Shown here: piece after piece, positions 15,581-24,747 of the stretch
Layout: each line of letters starts with the position of its first letter
Position numbering within the stretch: position 1 is the stretch's first letter
Assembly: GCA_040414495.1 (NCBI GenBank)
Contig: JBEDUI010000265.1
Coordinates: 1-34,803 of the forward strand
DNA from: DATAVB01 sp040414495
Lineage (GTDB): Bacteria; Actinomycetota; Actinomycetes; Mycobacteriales; QHCD01
Direction: 5' to 3'
Length of the DNA stretch: 34,803 nt
The notes under the pieces: generated by a model
What the model was told of the DNA's origin: nothing
Databases searched by the model: none
The model's input: only the letters and a program-made list of their open reading frames with translations
Position numbers and translations under genes: made by a program

Positions 15581-16795
15581 GTGGCTGAGCCGTTTCCCAC
15601 TCCTCCCCTGGCACCCGAACCCTGGCACGACCGACTACACGACGCGGTGGAACGGCTGCGCCCCGAGCTCATCGAGCTGTCCCTGGACCTGCACGCCAAC
15701 CCGGAACTGGCGCTGGCCGAACACCACGCGGCCGGGCGGCTGACTAGTCTGCTGACCGAACACGGCTTCGCCACCAAACAGGACATCGCCGGTATGCCGA
15801 CGGCGTTCGATGCGACGTTCGGGCAGGGCGAGCCGACGATCGCGTTCCTGTGCGAGTACGACGCGCTGCCGGAGATCGGGCACGCCTGCGGACACAATCT
15901 GATCGCCGCCGCCGGGGTCGGCGCCGCGATTGCCGCGCGTTATGCGGTCGAGGACAGTTGGCCGGGCACGATCCGGTGCATCGGTACGCCGGGCGAGGAA
16001 GGCGCGGGCGGCAAGATCGTCGAGTTGGAGGCGGGTGTCTTCGACGGGGTCGACGCCGCGTTGATGTTTCATCCCGGCGACAAGACCCAGCCGTGGCGGC
16101 ACGCGACCGCAGCCGTGCACCTCGACGTGACGTATCACGGGGTGGCCGCGCACGCCGCCGGCAGCCCGACCGAGGGCCGCAGCGCCTTGGCCGCGGTGAT
16201 TCAGCTGTTCACGATGCTCGACTCGATGCGGCAGTTCATTCCAGAGACCGCGCGGCTGCACGGAATCATCACCGACGGCGGGCAGGCACCAAACATCGTG
16301 CCGGAACGAGCGGCCGCGACGTTGATGGTCCGGGCGATCACCGAACGGGCCGTATCCAAACTGCTGGCCCGGGTCGAGGCGTGCGCCGAAGCGGCAGCGG
16401 CGGCAACCGACACGACGGTGGAATTCCACCGCGGCCGCATTTACGCCGAACGCAAGAACAACCACACGATGGCGACCCGGGTCGCCACCCACCTCGCCCG
16501 CCTCGGGGTTTCCAGCACCACGCCGGCTATGCGCGGCGGCACCGGATCCTCCGATATCGGGAACGTGAGCCTGGTGCTGCCGACGATTCACCCGTACGTA
16601 CAGGTCGCGCCCAGCGGGACTCCGGGGCACTCGCGGGCAATGGCCGAGGCGGCGGCGACGCCCGAGGCGCAGGAGGCGATGCTCGCCATCGCCGAGGCAC
16701 TGGCCGCGACCGGAATCGAATTGCTGACCGACCCGGCTTTGTTGGATGAGGTACGGCAGGAATTCGCGACCAGCTCGCCCGATCTCCCCCGTTAG
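15581..16795 (+). CDS. M20 family metallo-amidohydrolase (PM20D2/AbgB-like)
   Basis: A 404-residue zinc amidohydrolase. Metal-binding and catalytic motifs are visible: LCEYDALPEIGHACGHN near residue 90-105 (Asp and the His/Cys-Gly-His ligands), GTPGEEGAGG (catalytic Glu pair), FHPGD, and a C-terminal PGHSRAM His ligand. The dimerisation insert runs from about 185 to 300 (HLDVTYHGVAAHAAGSP). The EYDALPxIGHACGHN form is typical of the PM20D2/AbgB branch, which cleaves N-acyl or dipeptide-like amides. GTG 15581 is chosen over TTG 15569 because the GGGGAG at 15563-15568 abuts that TTG. Its stop overlaps the stop of the opposite-strand gene (TTAG at 16792-16795). Substrate unknown. Confidence 0.88.
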   Translation: MAEPFPTPPLAPEPWHDRLHDAVERLRPELIELSLDLHANPELALAEHHAAGRLTSLLTEHGFATKQDIAGMPTAFDATFGQGEPTIAFLCEYDALPEIGHACGHNLIAAAGVGAAIAARYAVEDSWPGTIRCIGTPGEEGAGGKIVELEAGVFDGVDAALMFHPGDKTQPWRHATAAVHLDVTYHGVAAHAAGSPTEGRSALAAVIQLFTMLDSMRQFIPETARLHGIITDGGQAPNIVPERAAATLMVRAITERAVSKLLARVEACAEAAAAATDTTVEFHRGRIYAERKNNHTMATRVATHLARLGVSSTTPAMRGGTGSSDIGNVSLVLPTIHPYVQVAPSGTPGHSRAMAEAAATPEAQEAMLAIAEALAATGIELLTDPALLDEVRQEFATSSPDLPR

Positions 16796-17642
16796 TTGCC
16801 CAGACTCTTGAGCGCATGGAACGCGGCGATTTCGGCCTTCTGATAGTCCGGATCCATATATCGGCCGGCGTTCCGGGCCCGTTCGGCGCGATCGACCTCG
16901 TACCGCAAGTGTGCGCGGATCAAGGGCACCAGCGCCTCCGATGGTTCGGCCGGCCCGCCGGCAGCGCGGTAATCGCCCAGAAAATCGCGGGCCCGATCTG
17001 TCAGCAGGGTCGTACCATCCGGAGACTTCGCGAATTCCCAGACCGACCAGGCCAGTTCGGTCACCAACCGGTCGTATCGCGCCTCGTCCCAGTCGATCAG
17101 ACCGACAACGAGTCCGTTGCAACACAGGACGTTGCGGCGGTAGAAATCCCGTGCACCAAGCCTTGTAGCTCGTCGCGTCGGCGCCAGTCCGCCAGCCACG
17201 CATCCAGGGCCGGATCGGGCAACAACGACGCCGTTTCGAGCCGCGTGTGTGGCTGCGCGTTGTTCGTGTGGCCGAGGCCGGCGCGATGCAGCCGGGCCAG
17301 TAGCCCGGCAGCCTGTGTGCGCTGTGCGGCCACGTCCCGCTCGAGCGGCACGCCCGCGACGAACGGCCAGACACTCACCGGACGTCCTTGCCAGGAAAAT
17401 ACGGTCGTCGCGTCGTCGGCGGTCAACGGACAGATTGCCTCCGGCACGGACTCGGCCAAGAACGCGGCAGCCTGGTGGGTCCAGGCCAATTCGCGCACCG
17501 ACCGCCACGGCGGCGAGACCCGGATGACAACCGAATTCAGGCGCCACAACAGGCATTCGTCGCCGCCGTCGATCATCGGCTCCGGGTCGCCTTCCGGTAG
17601 GCCATAGCGCGCGACGACCGCGGCCAATAGATCCTGCTGCAC
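16792..17642 (-). pseudogene. APH-fold phosphotransferase, frameshifted in the catalytic loop
   Basis: Two reading frames together make one normal kinase of about 284 residues. From GTG 17642 the first frame encodes the N-lobe and hinge (VVIRVSPPWRS, VSVWPFVAGVPLE, LLARLHRAGLGH) down to DELQGLVHG, then runs off-family. The second frame resumes with DFYRRNVL, GLIDWDEARYD and LVTELAWSVWEFAK, and ends at 16792. The break, near 17146-17150, is a missing base in what should be HGDFYRRN: the G run before ATTTC has three G where four are expected. A real inactivating deletion and a homopolymer sequencing error are both possible. No slippery heptamer supports programmed frameshifting. The gene is convergent with M20 and its start is 53 bp from that of the next kinase gene, which is divergent. 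Confidence 0.75.
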
Positions 17643-17695
17643 CAAGCGACCCTATCGGTTTGACCGGAAACCAGAATTGCCGGTGAAATGGCGGG

Positions 17696-18595
17696 GTGCC
17701 AGAACCGCAGCCGGCCGACGACGTACTCCATCGGCTTGGTGTCACAGTGGACGGATATCTCGGCGGCCGGGCCAATCAGCATTGGCGCGTCAGTTCGCCG
17801 ATCGGTCCGGCGGTGCTGCGTCGGTATCAGGCCCGGCCGCTGGGCGCGATCGGCTACGAACTGAAGGTACTGGCGGAGCTTAACCGACGCGGCTGGCCGA
17901 CTCCGGTCGCCCTCACCGACCCGATCGAGGCGCACGGTCGGGTCTGGTGCCTGTTCGCCTGGCGGCCCGGACATCCGGTGGAACAGCGAAATACCACCGA
18001 GAGCCTGCGCCGCCGCGGCCGGCTGTTGGCGCGGCTGCACGCGGACACCGAATTGCTGGCCGGTTTCGGGCAACGATCGGGATGCGCGCGGGCGGAGGAG
18101 CTCGTATCCGATCCGGTACTGATCGAGCGGCTGCGCCAATACGAACGTCTATTTCCCGAGCCGGGCCGGATTCTGCGTTGGCACGCGGACAAAGCGGCCG
18201 AATACTTCGCCGAACTCGATCTCACCGATCGTACGTTGATCGTTCTGCACGGCGACTTCGCCGACCAGAACCTGTTGTATCAAGGGAAGAAGCTGACCGG
18301 TCTCCTCGATTTCGAAGCGACCCACCTGAACCATCGCGCATCGGAATTCGCGCTGTCCTGGCGCGGTAAGTACGACGAGCTTGTCCACGCATATGACGAG
18401 GTTCGACCGCTGGACGGACTGGACTGGGCACTGCTGACGCCGACGCTGTGGGCGTGGACGTTTCTCGGGGTCGCCGAGGAATTAGACCGGGTCGTGTCCG
18501 GGCAGGAACAGCCACACGGGTTTGACTGGCAGATCGGAATGCTACTGCGCCGATCGCCCTTGATGGGCCGAGCTCAGGAACCCTACGCCGAATAA
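17696..18595 (+). CDS. APH-fold phosphotransferase (homoserine kinase II / SrkA-like)
   Basis: A 299-residue protein starting at GTG 17696. The N-lobe has GGRANQHWRV and PAVLRRYQ, then VWCLFAWRPGHPVE at the hinge. The catalytic loop is canonical, LHGDFADQNLLY, with the metal-binding Asp in TGLLDFEATHLN. The overall plan is like small-molecule kinases of the homoserine kinase II/choline kinase branch. Its start lies 53 bp from the start of the frameshifted kinase on the opposite strand, so the two may derive from a duplicated and inverted pair or simply share a promoter region. Substrate unknown; a resistance function is possible but unsupported. Confidence 0.82.
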   Translation: MPEPQPADDVLHRLGVTVDGYLGGRANQHWRVSSPIGPAVLRRYQARPLGAIGYELKVLAELNRRGWPTPVALTDPIEAHGRVWCLFAWRPGHPVEQRNTTESLRRRGRLLARLHADTELLAGFGQRSGCARAEELVSDPVLIERLRQYERLFPEPGRILRWHADKAAEYFAELDLTDRTLIVLHGDFADQNLLYQGKKLTGLLDFEATHLNHRASEFALSWRGKYDELVHAYDEVRPLDGLDWALLTPTLWAWTFLGVAEELDRVVSGQEQPHGFDWQIGMLLRRSPLMGRAQEPYAE

Positions 18596-19013
18596 CACCG
18601 CCAGCTACGCCCGCCTGGCCGTACCTGGTGTTCACCCGCCGATGAGACGAAGGCGCTCCTTGACTGCGACGAAATGGTGACGGGCAATGCGCTATTTAAG
18701 CGGGACGGCTTATAACCCTACGATCCGATCGGTCAAGGTTCGGTAACAACTCGATGTTGATTGGTTCGGCTATACAACCCCGCATCAGCCCGCTTTTGCT
18801 TGGACATTAGGCGTCTCGCCTCATGCTTCCTATACGGACATCAACAGCCACGCGACCCTCGTACACAGGCTCCTGACAGGTATGCCGGATCCGGTCACCG
18901 CGCGTTCCATTGACAGGTGCTCGGTTCACGAGGAACCTATTGCCACACCTGCAGGGCCGTCGACTCACCGACGAGTGGCGCGCGCTCAAGATGACGCCGG
19001 TGTAGCCAACATT

Positions 19014-19023
19014 GCGTCGACGC
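19014..19023. promoter_or_regulatory. GCGTCGACGC palindrome
   Basis: A perfect 10-bp palindrome with a central CG, 20 bp upstream of the LacI-type site. It could be a second half of an operator array, but such GC-rich words also arise by chance in this genome. Confidence 0.3.
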
Positions 19024-19043
19024 GATAGTTGTACGTGCGTCGA

Positions 19044-19057
19044 TGACAACGTTGACA
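19044..19057. promoter_or_regulatory. LacI-type operator upstream of the binding-protein gene
   Basis: TGACAACGTTGACA, an imperfect palindrome about AACGTT. It shares the 11-bp core TGACAACGTTG with the site at 25167-25180. A central CG palindrome of this size is the known form for actinobacterial LacI-family repressors of sugar-uptake genes. It lies 44 bp upstream of the ATG. Confidence 0.6.
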
Positions 19058-19101
19058 GACCCTGTCCACCGAAACCGCACTGCACAACCGGAGGTCACGC
19101 G

Positions 19102-20967
19102 ATGAGCCGCTACGACAGCGATTCCTTCGACTTCGAGGACTTCATGCGTCATACGCTGTCGCGCCGAGATGCCCTCAAAATGGGTGGTCTGGCAGCCGGC
19201 GCCGGCGCGTTGCTCGCCGCGTGTAGTAGCGGCGGATCGGTCGATCCGAATGCCAAGAACGGCGGCGGTGGTGGTGGCGGCGGAAATGCCGGCGGCGGCG
19301 GAAACAACGGCGTGCCGGAACAGGCCGCGACGATTCCGACCCCACGCAAGCAGACGCTGATCGTCGCGCAGGGAACGTTCGCTTCGTACGGCGTCTACAA
19401 CCCGTTCATTCCGAACACCGACTACGCGACCGGCTTCGGCCAGGTCGTCAAGGAATACCCCTTCTATCTGAATCTCACCAAATCGACCGATAACCTGATC
19501 AACTGGCAATTCACCGGCTGGGAATACAACAAGGACTTCACCCAGATCACGTTCCACATCGATCCAAACGTGAAATGGAGCGACGGCAAGCCGATGACGT
19601 CGGCGGACGCCAAGTTCACGATCGAGCTGTTCCAAAAGCACAGTTCATTGGTCGGCGCGACCGGCAACTGGGTGACCGAAGCCAAGACGATTCAAACGCC
19701 CGACGACCATACGCTCGTCATCGACCTCACCAAACGGGACACCCGCTACCACTACGACTACATCTGCTCGGTCGTGAATGCCGCGTTCCTCTGCGTGCCG
19801 CAACACGTCTGGGACGGCCAGGACCCGACCACCTTCAAGAACCCGACGGCGGTCTTCACCGGGCCGTACAAGCTCAAAGAAGCCAACCGCAACCTGCAGT
19901 ACTACCTGTGGGAAAAGTCCCCGGACTACTGGAACAAGGCCAAACTTGACCCGAAGCCGCAGTATGTCGCGTACCTGACCGCGCCCGCCGCGGACGCAGC
20001 CGCCGAGGATTTCAAGAACGCCAAGATCGACCAGGGTGGCGCCGACTACGCGCACGCGCAGGCGATGATCAAGAATGGCTACAAAAAGGCTGTCATCACC
20101 TCGATGGAAGACCCGTGTCTGCGGTCGATCCACATCAACTGCGACCCGTCGAAGGGCATTCTGGCCGACCACCGGATGCGCTGGGTTATCTCCTGTCTGA
20201 TGGACCGTGAGACCTACGCGAAGTCGATCTGGAGCCCGCCGACCACACCGGCGACCTACCCCTGGCCGGGCTATCCGTACATGAACGTGTACGAGGATCA
20301 AAGCGTCGCGTCGCAGTTCCCGCTGACGTACAACCCGCAGAAGGCTGAGCAGCTGCTGGGCGAAATAGGAGCAAAGAAGGGTTCGGACGGCAAGTACACG
20401 TACCAGGGCAAAAAGCTGAGCTTTACGATCATCACGCCGAGCGCGAATACCGGATACGAGTACCTGATCGGGCAGACGCTGGCCAAGGAAATGACGAAGA
20501 TCGGCATTCCCACCGACATCAAGGCCCTGACCGGCGCCGGCGTGTACAACGGGCAGGTCGCCAAGGGCGACTACGACATCCGCTCGGAATGGGGCCCCTG
20601 TTCGACCTCGGATCCGTATCAGACCTACAGCTCTAATACGAGCAAGTTCTATGTGCCGATCGGGAAGCAAGCCACCACCGGCGACCAGGAGCGGCTCAAG
20701 GATCCCAAGCTCGACTCGCTGACCGCCCAGCTGGCGAATGCGGACCCGACGGCACCATCGTCGAAACCGATATTCAAAGCGGCGCTGCAGGAGTGGTATA
20801 CGCAGATGCCGGTGATCCCGTCGATCAAGACCGTTTATACGCACCAAGCGAATACCACGTACTGGACCGGTTGGCCCACCGACGACAACCTCTATATGGT
20901 GCCGAACAACTGGTGGGGCCAATTCATGTTCGTCGTCGGCGCCCTGAAGCCCGCTTCCGGGGCCTGA
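19102..20967 (+). CDS. Extracellular solute-binding lipoprotein, family 5 (Opp/Dpp type)
   Basis: A 621-residue lipoprotein. The N-terminus has a twin-arginine motif (SRRDALKMGG, residues 20-29), then LLAAC with lipidated Cys41, and a Gly-rich linker at about 54-70. The SBP_bac_5 domain follows: WEYNKDFTQITFHIDPNV and KWSDGKPMTSADAKFTIEL are typical, with the two-lobed fold running to the end. ATG 19102 is chosen for GGAGG 7 bp upstream and the full signal. Family 5 proteins bind peptides, nickel or, in several bacteria, oligosaccharides. The paired glycosidase gene and LacI-type operators favour an oligosaccharide here (inference). First gene of a six-gene operon; the next ATG is 1 bp past its stop. 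Confidence 0.9.
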   Translation: MSRYDSDSFDFEDFMRHTLSRRDALKMGGLAAGAGALLAACSSGGSVDPNAKNGGGGGGGGNAGGGGNNGVPEQAATIPTPRKQTLIVAQGTFASYGVYNPFIPNTDYATGFGQVVKEYPFYLNLTKSTDNLINWQFTGWEYNKDFTQITFHIDPNVKWSDGKPMTSADAKFTIELFQKHSSLVGATGNWVTEAKTIQTPDDHTLVIDLTKRDTRYHYDYICSVVNAAFLCVPQHVWDGQDPTTFKNPTAVFTGPYKLKEANRNLQYYLWEKSPDYWNKAKLDPKPQYVAYLTAPAADAAAEDFKNAKIDQGGADYAHAQAMIKNGYKKAVITSMEDPCLRSIHINCDPSKGILADHRMRWVISCLMDRETYAKSIWSPPTTPATYPWPGYPYMNVYEDQSVASQFPLTYNPQKAEQLLGEIGAKKGSDGKYTYQGKKLSFTIITPSANTGYEYLIGQTLAKEMTKIGIPTDIKALTGAGVYNGQVAKGDYDIRSEWGPCSTSDPYQTYSSNTSKFYVPIGKQATTGDQERLKDPKLDSLTAQLANADPTAPSSKPIFKAALQEWYTQMPVIPSIKTVYTHQANTTYWTGWPTDDNLYMVPNNWWGQFMFVVGALKPASGA

Positions 20968-20968
20968 G

Positions 20969-22069
20969 ATGACTGAGGTCTCCACCGAAACCGCCGGCGC
21001 GCAGACCGAAAGTGCCACAGTACTGGTCGCACGGCAGGGGGTGCGCGGTTGGTTCGCCGCGCACCCGCTGCTGACGCACATCATCAAGCGTTTCGCGCTC
21101 TATATCCTGACCCTGTGGGCTGCGATCAGCGGCACTTTCCTGTTCTTCCGGCTGATCCCGGGAAATCCGATCGACGCGTACACCCAGAATCTCGCGCAGA
21201 ACTACGTCTACAACCAGAAGGCGAATCACCAGATCATCGCCCACTACAACCAGGTGTTCGGGCTCAACGGCAACCTCTTCACCCAGTACACCCACTACCT
21301 GTATCAGCTGGTGGTCAACCACGACCTCGGTCCATCGCTGATCAACTACCCGACACCGGCGTGGACGCTGATCTCAAACGCGCTGCCGTGGACGCTCGGG
21401 CTGCTCCTGGTCGCCACGATCGTCGCCTGGGTCCTCGGCCTGCTGCTCGGTGCCGCGACGGGGTGGTGGCGCCGCAATCCGGTCTCCGGCGGCCTGACAT
21501 ACGTCGGAACGGCGATTACGCACATCCCCTATTACTTCGTCGCGCTGCTCGGCGTGTTTTATCTCGGCTACACGCACAGCATTCTGCCCACCTCGCTGGC
21601 CTACGATCCCGGCGTCGTGATGGGTTGGAATTGGCACTTCATGACGAGCGTCGTTAAACACGCGCTGCTGCCGGCCTGCTCGATCATCTTCGTGAGCATC
21701 TTCGGTCACATGCTCGGAATGCGGTTCCAGATGATCATGACGCTCGGCGAGGACTACCTCAACTTCGCCGAGGCGAAAGGACTTCGGCCGAACGTCATCA
21801 TGCGGAAATACGCCATGCGCAACTCGTTCCTGCCGCAGGTGACCGCGCTCGCGATCAGTCTGGGCGCGGTGTTCAACGGCAACGTGCTGGTCGAGAATCT
21901 CTTCAAATATCCAGGCGTCGGACATTTGCTCGTCCAGGCGGTCGGGAATCTCGACTACAACGTGATCATGGGCGTAACGGATCTGGGCATCTTCGGTGTG
22001 CTCACCGGGGCGTTCCTGCTCGACCTGATCGTGCCGGTGATCGACCCGCGGATTAGGCGGGCGCGATGA
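20969..22069 (+). CDS. ABC transporter permease, OppB/DppB type
   Basis: A 366-residue inner-membrane permease with about six membrane segments: one at 33-55 after a cytoplasmic start, then a periplasmic-side stretch, and the BPD_transp_1 core at about 130-355. The conserved EAA loop is visible as LNFAEAKGLRPNVIMRKYAM, which docks with the ATPases. The N-terminus is about 35 residues longer than in the shortest relatives. It starts 1 bp after the binding-protein stop and its own stop overlaps the next gene by 4 bp (ATGA). Forms the channel with the next permease. Confidence 0.92.
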   Translation: MTEVSTETAGAQTESATVLVARQGVRGWFAAHPLLTHIIKRFALYILTLWAAISGTFLFFRLIPGNPIDAYTQNLAQNYVYNQKANHQIIAHYNQVFGLNGNLFTQYTHYLYQLVVNHDLGPSLINYPTPAWTLISNALPWTLGLLLVATIVAWVLGLLLGAATGWWRRNPVSGGLTYVGTAITHIPYYFVALLGVFYLGYTHSILPTSLAYDPGVVMGWNWHFMTSVVKHALLPACSIIFVSIFGHMLGMRFQMIMTLGEDYLNFAEAKGLRPNVIMRKYAMRNSFLPQVTALAISLGAVFNGNVLVENLFKYPGVGHLLVQAVGNLDYNVIMGVTDLGIFGVLTGAFLLDLIVPVIDPRIRRAR

Positions 22070-22944
22070 GACGAATACTTGGGTTTTTCCGGGCCATCGG
22101 GCGCAGCCCGAAACTCAGCCTCGGTCTCGCGCTCCTGATCATCGTTGTCGTGGTCGGCTTCCTGAATGGCTGGCTCATCGGTCTGATCAGGACCCACATC
22201 GGAGCCGACCCCACGGCGGTCAGCCCGAACCACTGGGTGCACCCTAATGGGAAATACCTGCTCGGCACCGACCAATACGGTCGGGATGTCGCGGCGATGA
22301 CGCTGGACGGTCTGGCGACCTCGTTGAAGATCGGCATCATCGCCGGCGGACTATCCACCGCGATCGCCATCGTGGTTGCCTTTGTGGCGGCCTATCGCGG
22401 TGGCCTGCTGGATAGCTTCCTCTCGGCGATCACCGACTTCTTCCTGGTTATTCCGACATTGCCGCTGCTGATCGCATACTCGGCATTCGCCAAGCACGTC
22501 AGCCTGTTGCAGGTCGGCGTGATCCTGGCGGTGTTCAGTTGGCCGGGGGCGGCGCGAACGATCCGTACGCAGGTACTCAGCCTGCGCCAACGTTCGTACG
22601 TCGATCTGGCCAAGGTCACGAAGCTGAATACGTTCGAGGTGATCTTCGCCGAGTTGGCGCCGAACATGCTCGGATTCCTGGCCCTGGGTTTGGCCTACGC
22701 CGCGGTCGCGTCGATGTTCGCGTTGATCGGGTTGGAGGTCATCGGCCTCGGTCCCAGTGGCGTCATCGATCTGGGCTTTATCTTGAATCTCGCGACGTCC
22801 GGCGGCGCGTTGACCCTCGGCGCGTGGGGCATTTTCGTCGCGCCGATCGCCATCGCGTCCGTGGTGTTCTTTGCGCTCACCCTGATTAACGTTGGTCTGG
22901 AAGAGAAGTACAACCCACGGCTGCGGAAGGTGGCGGGCGGCTAG
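22066..22944 (+). CDS. ABC transporter permease, OppC/DppC type
   Basis: A 292-residue permease, second channel subunit. The DppC-type N-terminus has one membrane segment at about 17-40, then LLGTDQYGRDVAAMTLDG, the family signature before the core. The EAA loop reads VDLAKVTKLNTFEVIFAEL. Starts by ATGA overlap with the OppB-type gene. A 109-bp gap of low-complexity GC-rich sequence separates it from the first ATPase gene. Confidence 0.92.
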   Translation: MRRILGFFRAIGRSPKLSLGLALLIIVVVVGFLNGWLIGLIRTHIGADPTAVSPNHWVHPNGKYLLGTDQYGRDVAAMTLDGLATSLKIGIIAGGLSTAIAIVVAFVAAYRGGLLDSFLSAITDFFLVIPTLPLLIAYSAFAKHVSLLQVGVILAVFSWPGAARTIRTQVLSLRQRSYVDLAKVTKLNTFEVIFAELAPNMLGFLALGLAYAAVASMFALIGLEVIGLGPSGVIDLGFILNLATSGGALTLGAWGIFVAPIAIASVVFFALTLINVGLEEKYNPRLRKVAGG

Positions 22945-23053
22945 TGAGGCGACAGCGAGTGAGCATCGCAGGCGCCCACCGTGCGGGATGGCGTCTGTCA
23001 GCAGGGGCGCCGAGGAGCGGAGCGAGCGCGGAGCCGAACGAACAGGTGATGAT
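22945..23053 (+). other. Low-complexity spacer inside the importer operon
   Basis: This 109-bp gap contains GAG/GCG-rich iterated words such as GAGGAGCGGAGCGAGCGCGG around 23008-23030, unlike the tight ATGA joints elsewhere in the operon. It may be a dispersed intergenic repeat, or form a structure that tunes ATPase expression. AGGTGATGAT at 23044-23053 supplies the ribosome-binding site of the next gene. Confidence 0.4.
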
Positions 23054-23905
23054 ATGAGCAACGTCCTCGAAGTTCGTGATTTGACCGTTCGTTATCGCAC
23101 CACTCGCGGCGACCACACCGCGGTCGACGGGGTCAACCTTGAGGTCCGGCGCGGGGAGATTCTCGGGATCGCCGGCGAATCCGGCTGCGGAAAGACGACG
23201 CTGGCCACGACCGTGCTGCGGCTGCTGAAGCCGCCCGGTTACATCGCCAGTGGCGATATCACGTTTTACCCGAAGGAGGGCGAGTCGATCGACCTGCTTG
23301 CCCCGCGCGGCCGGCGATTGCGGGCCGTGCGGTGGCGGCATCTGTCGTATCTGCCGCAGGGGTCGATGAACTCGCTGAACCCAGTGGCGAATGTGAAAAA
23401 CCAATTCGTCGACGTGATCAAGGCGCACACGCCCGGCCGGGTCGGCAACCTCGACGAACGCATCGCCGAATTGCTGCACCGGGTCGGACTCGAGCCCGAA
23501 GTCGCGAGGATGTATCCGCACGAACTGTCCGGCGGCATGAAACAGCGGGTGATCATGGCGATCGCGGTCGCGCTGGAGCCGGACCTGTTGATCGCCGACG
23601 AGCCGACCACGGCGCTGGATGTCACCGTGCAGCGCCTCGTTATGCAGAATCTGGCCGAGCTGCGGGAGAAATACGGTGTCACCCTTGCCGTCATCACCCA
23701 CGACATGGGTGTGCACGCCCAACTCGTCGACCGGGTCGCGGTGATGAACGACGGCAAGGTGGTCGAGGTGGGCGACGTGAAACAGATATTCGCCGCGCCG
23801 ACCCATCCGTATACCCAATCGCTGATCGCATCGATCCCGAATCTCGATGTGCATCAGCGGGAAAAGGCCGGAGCCCATCGCGCGGTGGAGGAACAGGCGT
23901 CATGA
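23054..23905 (+). CDS. ABC transporter ATP-binding protein, OppD/DppD type
   Basis: A 283-residue ATPase. Walker A is GESGCGKTT near residue 38, the Q-loop YLPQGSMNSLNP, signature ELSGGMKQRVIMAIA, Walker B LLIADEPTTALD, and H-loop VITHDMG. The C-terminal HPYTQSLIASIP is the family's usual tail, though the protein is about 40 residues shorter than many OppD proteins. ATG 23054 is preferred because it has AGGTGATG upstream and gives the standard start SNVLEVRDLTVRY; upstream sequence in frame lies in the repetitive spacer. Ends in an ATGA overlap with the second ATPase gene. Confidence 0.92.
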   Translation: MSNVLEVRDLTVRYRTTRGDHTAVDGVNLEVRRGEILGIAGESGCGKTTLATTVLRLLKPPGYIASGDITFYPKEGESIDLLAPRGRRLRAVRWRHLSYLPQGSMNSLNPVANVKNQFVDVIKAHTPGRVGNLDERIAELLHRVGLEPEVARMYPHELSGGMKQRVIMAIAVALEPDLLIADEPTTALDVTVQRLVMQNLAELREKYGVTLAVITHDMGVHAQLVDRVAVMNDGKVVEVGDVKQIFAAPTHPYTQSLIASIPNLDVHQREKAGAHRAVEEQAS

Positions 23906-24747
23906 AAGAGCTTGCGCTGAATGGCGTCACTCAGGTGTTTCCCGGGCGGGCCGGTACGAAGGTGCTGGCGGTCGACAACGTGTCGTTCAACCTGGTGTCC
24001 GAGCCGGCGAAAATCGTCAGCCTGGTCGGGGCGAGCGGCAGTGGGAAAAGCACGATCGCCCGGGCTGTCCTGGCCCTGCAGAAACCGACCAACGGCACGG
24101 TGACGTACAACGGCAAGGACGTATTCAAGCTGTCGCGCAAGGAAAACGACACCTATCGGCGGGACGTGCAACCGGTCTTCCAAGACCCGTACTCGATCTT
24201 CAACCCGTTCTACCGGGTCGACCGGGTGTTCTGGAAAGCCATCAAGAAGTTCAACCTGACCAAAAGCAAGTCCGAGGGCCAGGAGATGATCGAGCGCTCG
24301 CTGGAAGCGGTGCGGCTCACCCCATCCGCGGTCCTCGGCCGCCACCCACACCAGCTCTCCGGTGGTCAGCGACAGCGGCTGATGCTTGCCCGGGTGCACA
24401 TGCTGCGCCCGTCGTTCATCATCGCCGACGAGCCGGTCTCGATGCTGGATGCCCAGGTACGTAAGCACTTCCTGGACATCCTCATCGATTTCCACCACAC
24501 CTACGGCATGACCACGCTGTTCATCACGCACGATCTGTCCACAGTGGCCTACGTCGGCGGTGAGATGAAAACGATCTTCCACGGCCGAATCGTCGAGGAA
24601 GGTCCGGTCGAACAGGTCCTGGTCAACCCCACGCACGACTACACGAAGCTGCTGCTCGCCTCCGTTCCCGTGCCCGATCCCGAACAGCGGTGGGAGGACC
24701 GGGTCGAGATCGTCGACGGTATGCCCAGGGTGGTCCCGGTCGAATGA
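23902..24747 (+). CDS. ABC transporter ATP-binding protein, OppF/DppF type
   Basis: A 281-residue ATPase, partner of the preceding one. Walker A is GASGSGKST near 42, Q-loop PVFQDPYSIFNPF, signature QLSGGQRQRLMLARV, Walker B FIIADEPVSMLD, and H-loop FITHDLS. Tail NPTHDYTKLLLASVP is typical. The FQDPYSIFNP loop with SMLDAQVRK resembles ATPases assigned to oligosaccharide or peptide uptake. ATG 23902 overlaps the previous stop by 4 bp, and the stop overlaps the following lipoprotein gene by 4 bp. Confidence 0.92.
   Translation: MKELALNGVTQVFPGRAGTKVLAVDNVSFNLVSEPAKIVSLVGASGSGKSTIARAVLALQKPTNGTVTYNGKDVFKLSRKENDTYRRDVQPVFQDPYSIFNPFYRVDRVFWKAIKKFNLTKSKSEGQEMIERSLEAVRLTPSAVLGRHPHQLSGGQRQRLMLARVHMLRPSFIIADEPVSMLDAQVRKHFLDILIDFHHTYGMTTLFITHDLSTVAYVGGEMKTIFHGRIVEEGPVEQVLVNPTHDYTKLLLASVPVPDPEQRWEDRVEIVDGMPRVVPVE

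Larger units (their letters stand above)
18596..19101 (+). promoter_or_regulatory. Long regulatory region upstream of the ABC importer operon
   Basis: About 500 bp with no credible gene and more A+T than its surroundings. Candidate sites: CAACTCGATGTTG near 18748-18760, AGGCGTCTCGCCT near 18809-18821, GGTTC/GAACC arms around 18920, a perfect palindrome GCGTCGACGC at 19014-19023, and the LacI-type site at 19044-19057. The length and number of dyads suggest regulated transcription of the importer operon by more than one factor. No confident -35/-10 pair was identified. Confidence 0.5.

Noticed and set aside
17140..17155. Programmed -1 frameshifting in the kinase gene
   Set aside because: No slippery heptamer or downstream structure is evident, and the shift falls in the catalytic loop itself. 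A deletion or sequencing error is simpler.
15635..17374. 579-codon open frame on the minus strand opposite the M20 gene
   Set aside because: Lies opposite clear M20 metal-binding motifs and overlaps the broken kinase out of frame; no recognisable domain.
19645..21087. 480-codon open frame on the minus strand opposite the binding-protein gene
   Set aside because: Shadow of the SBP_bac_5 and OppB genes; its sequence is Arg/Val-rich and without motifs.
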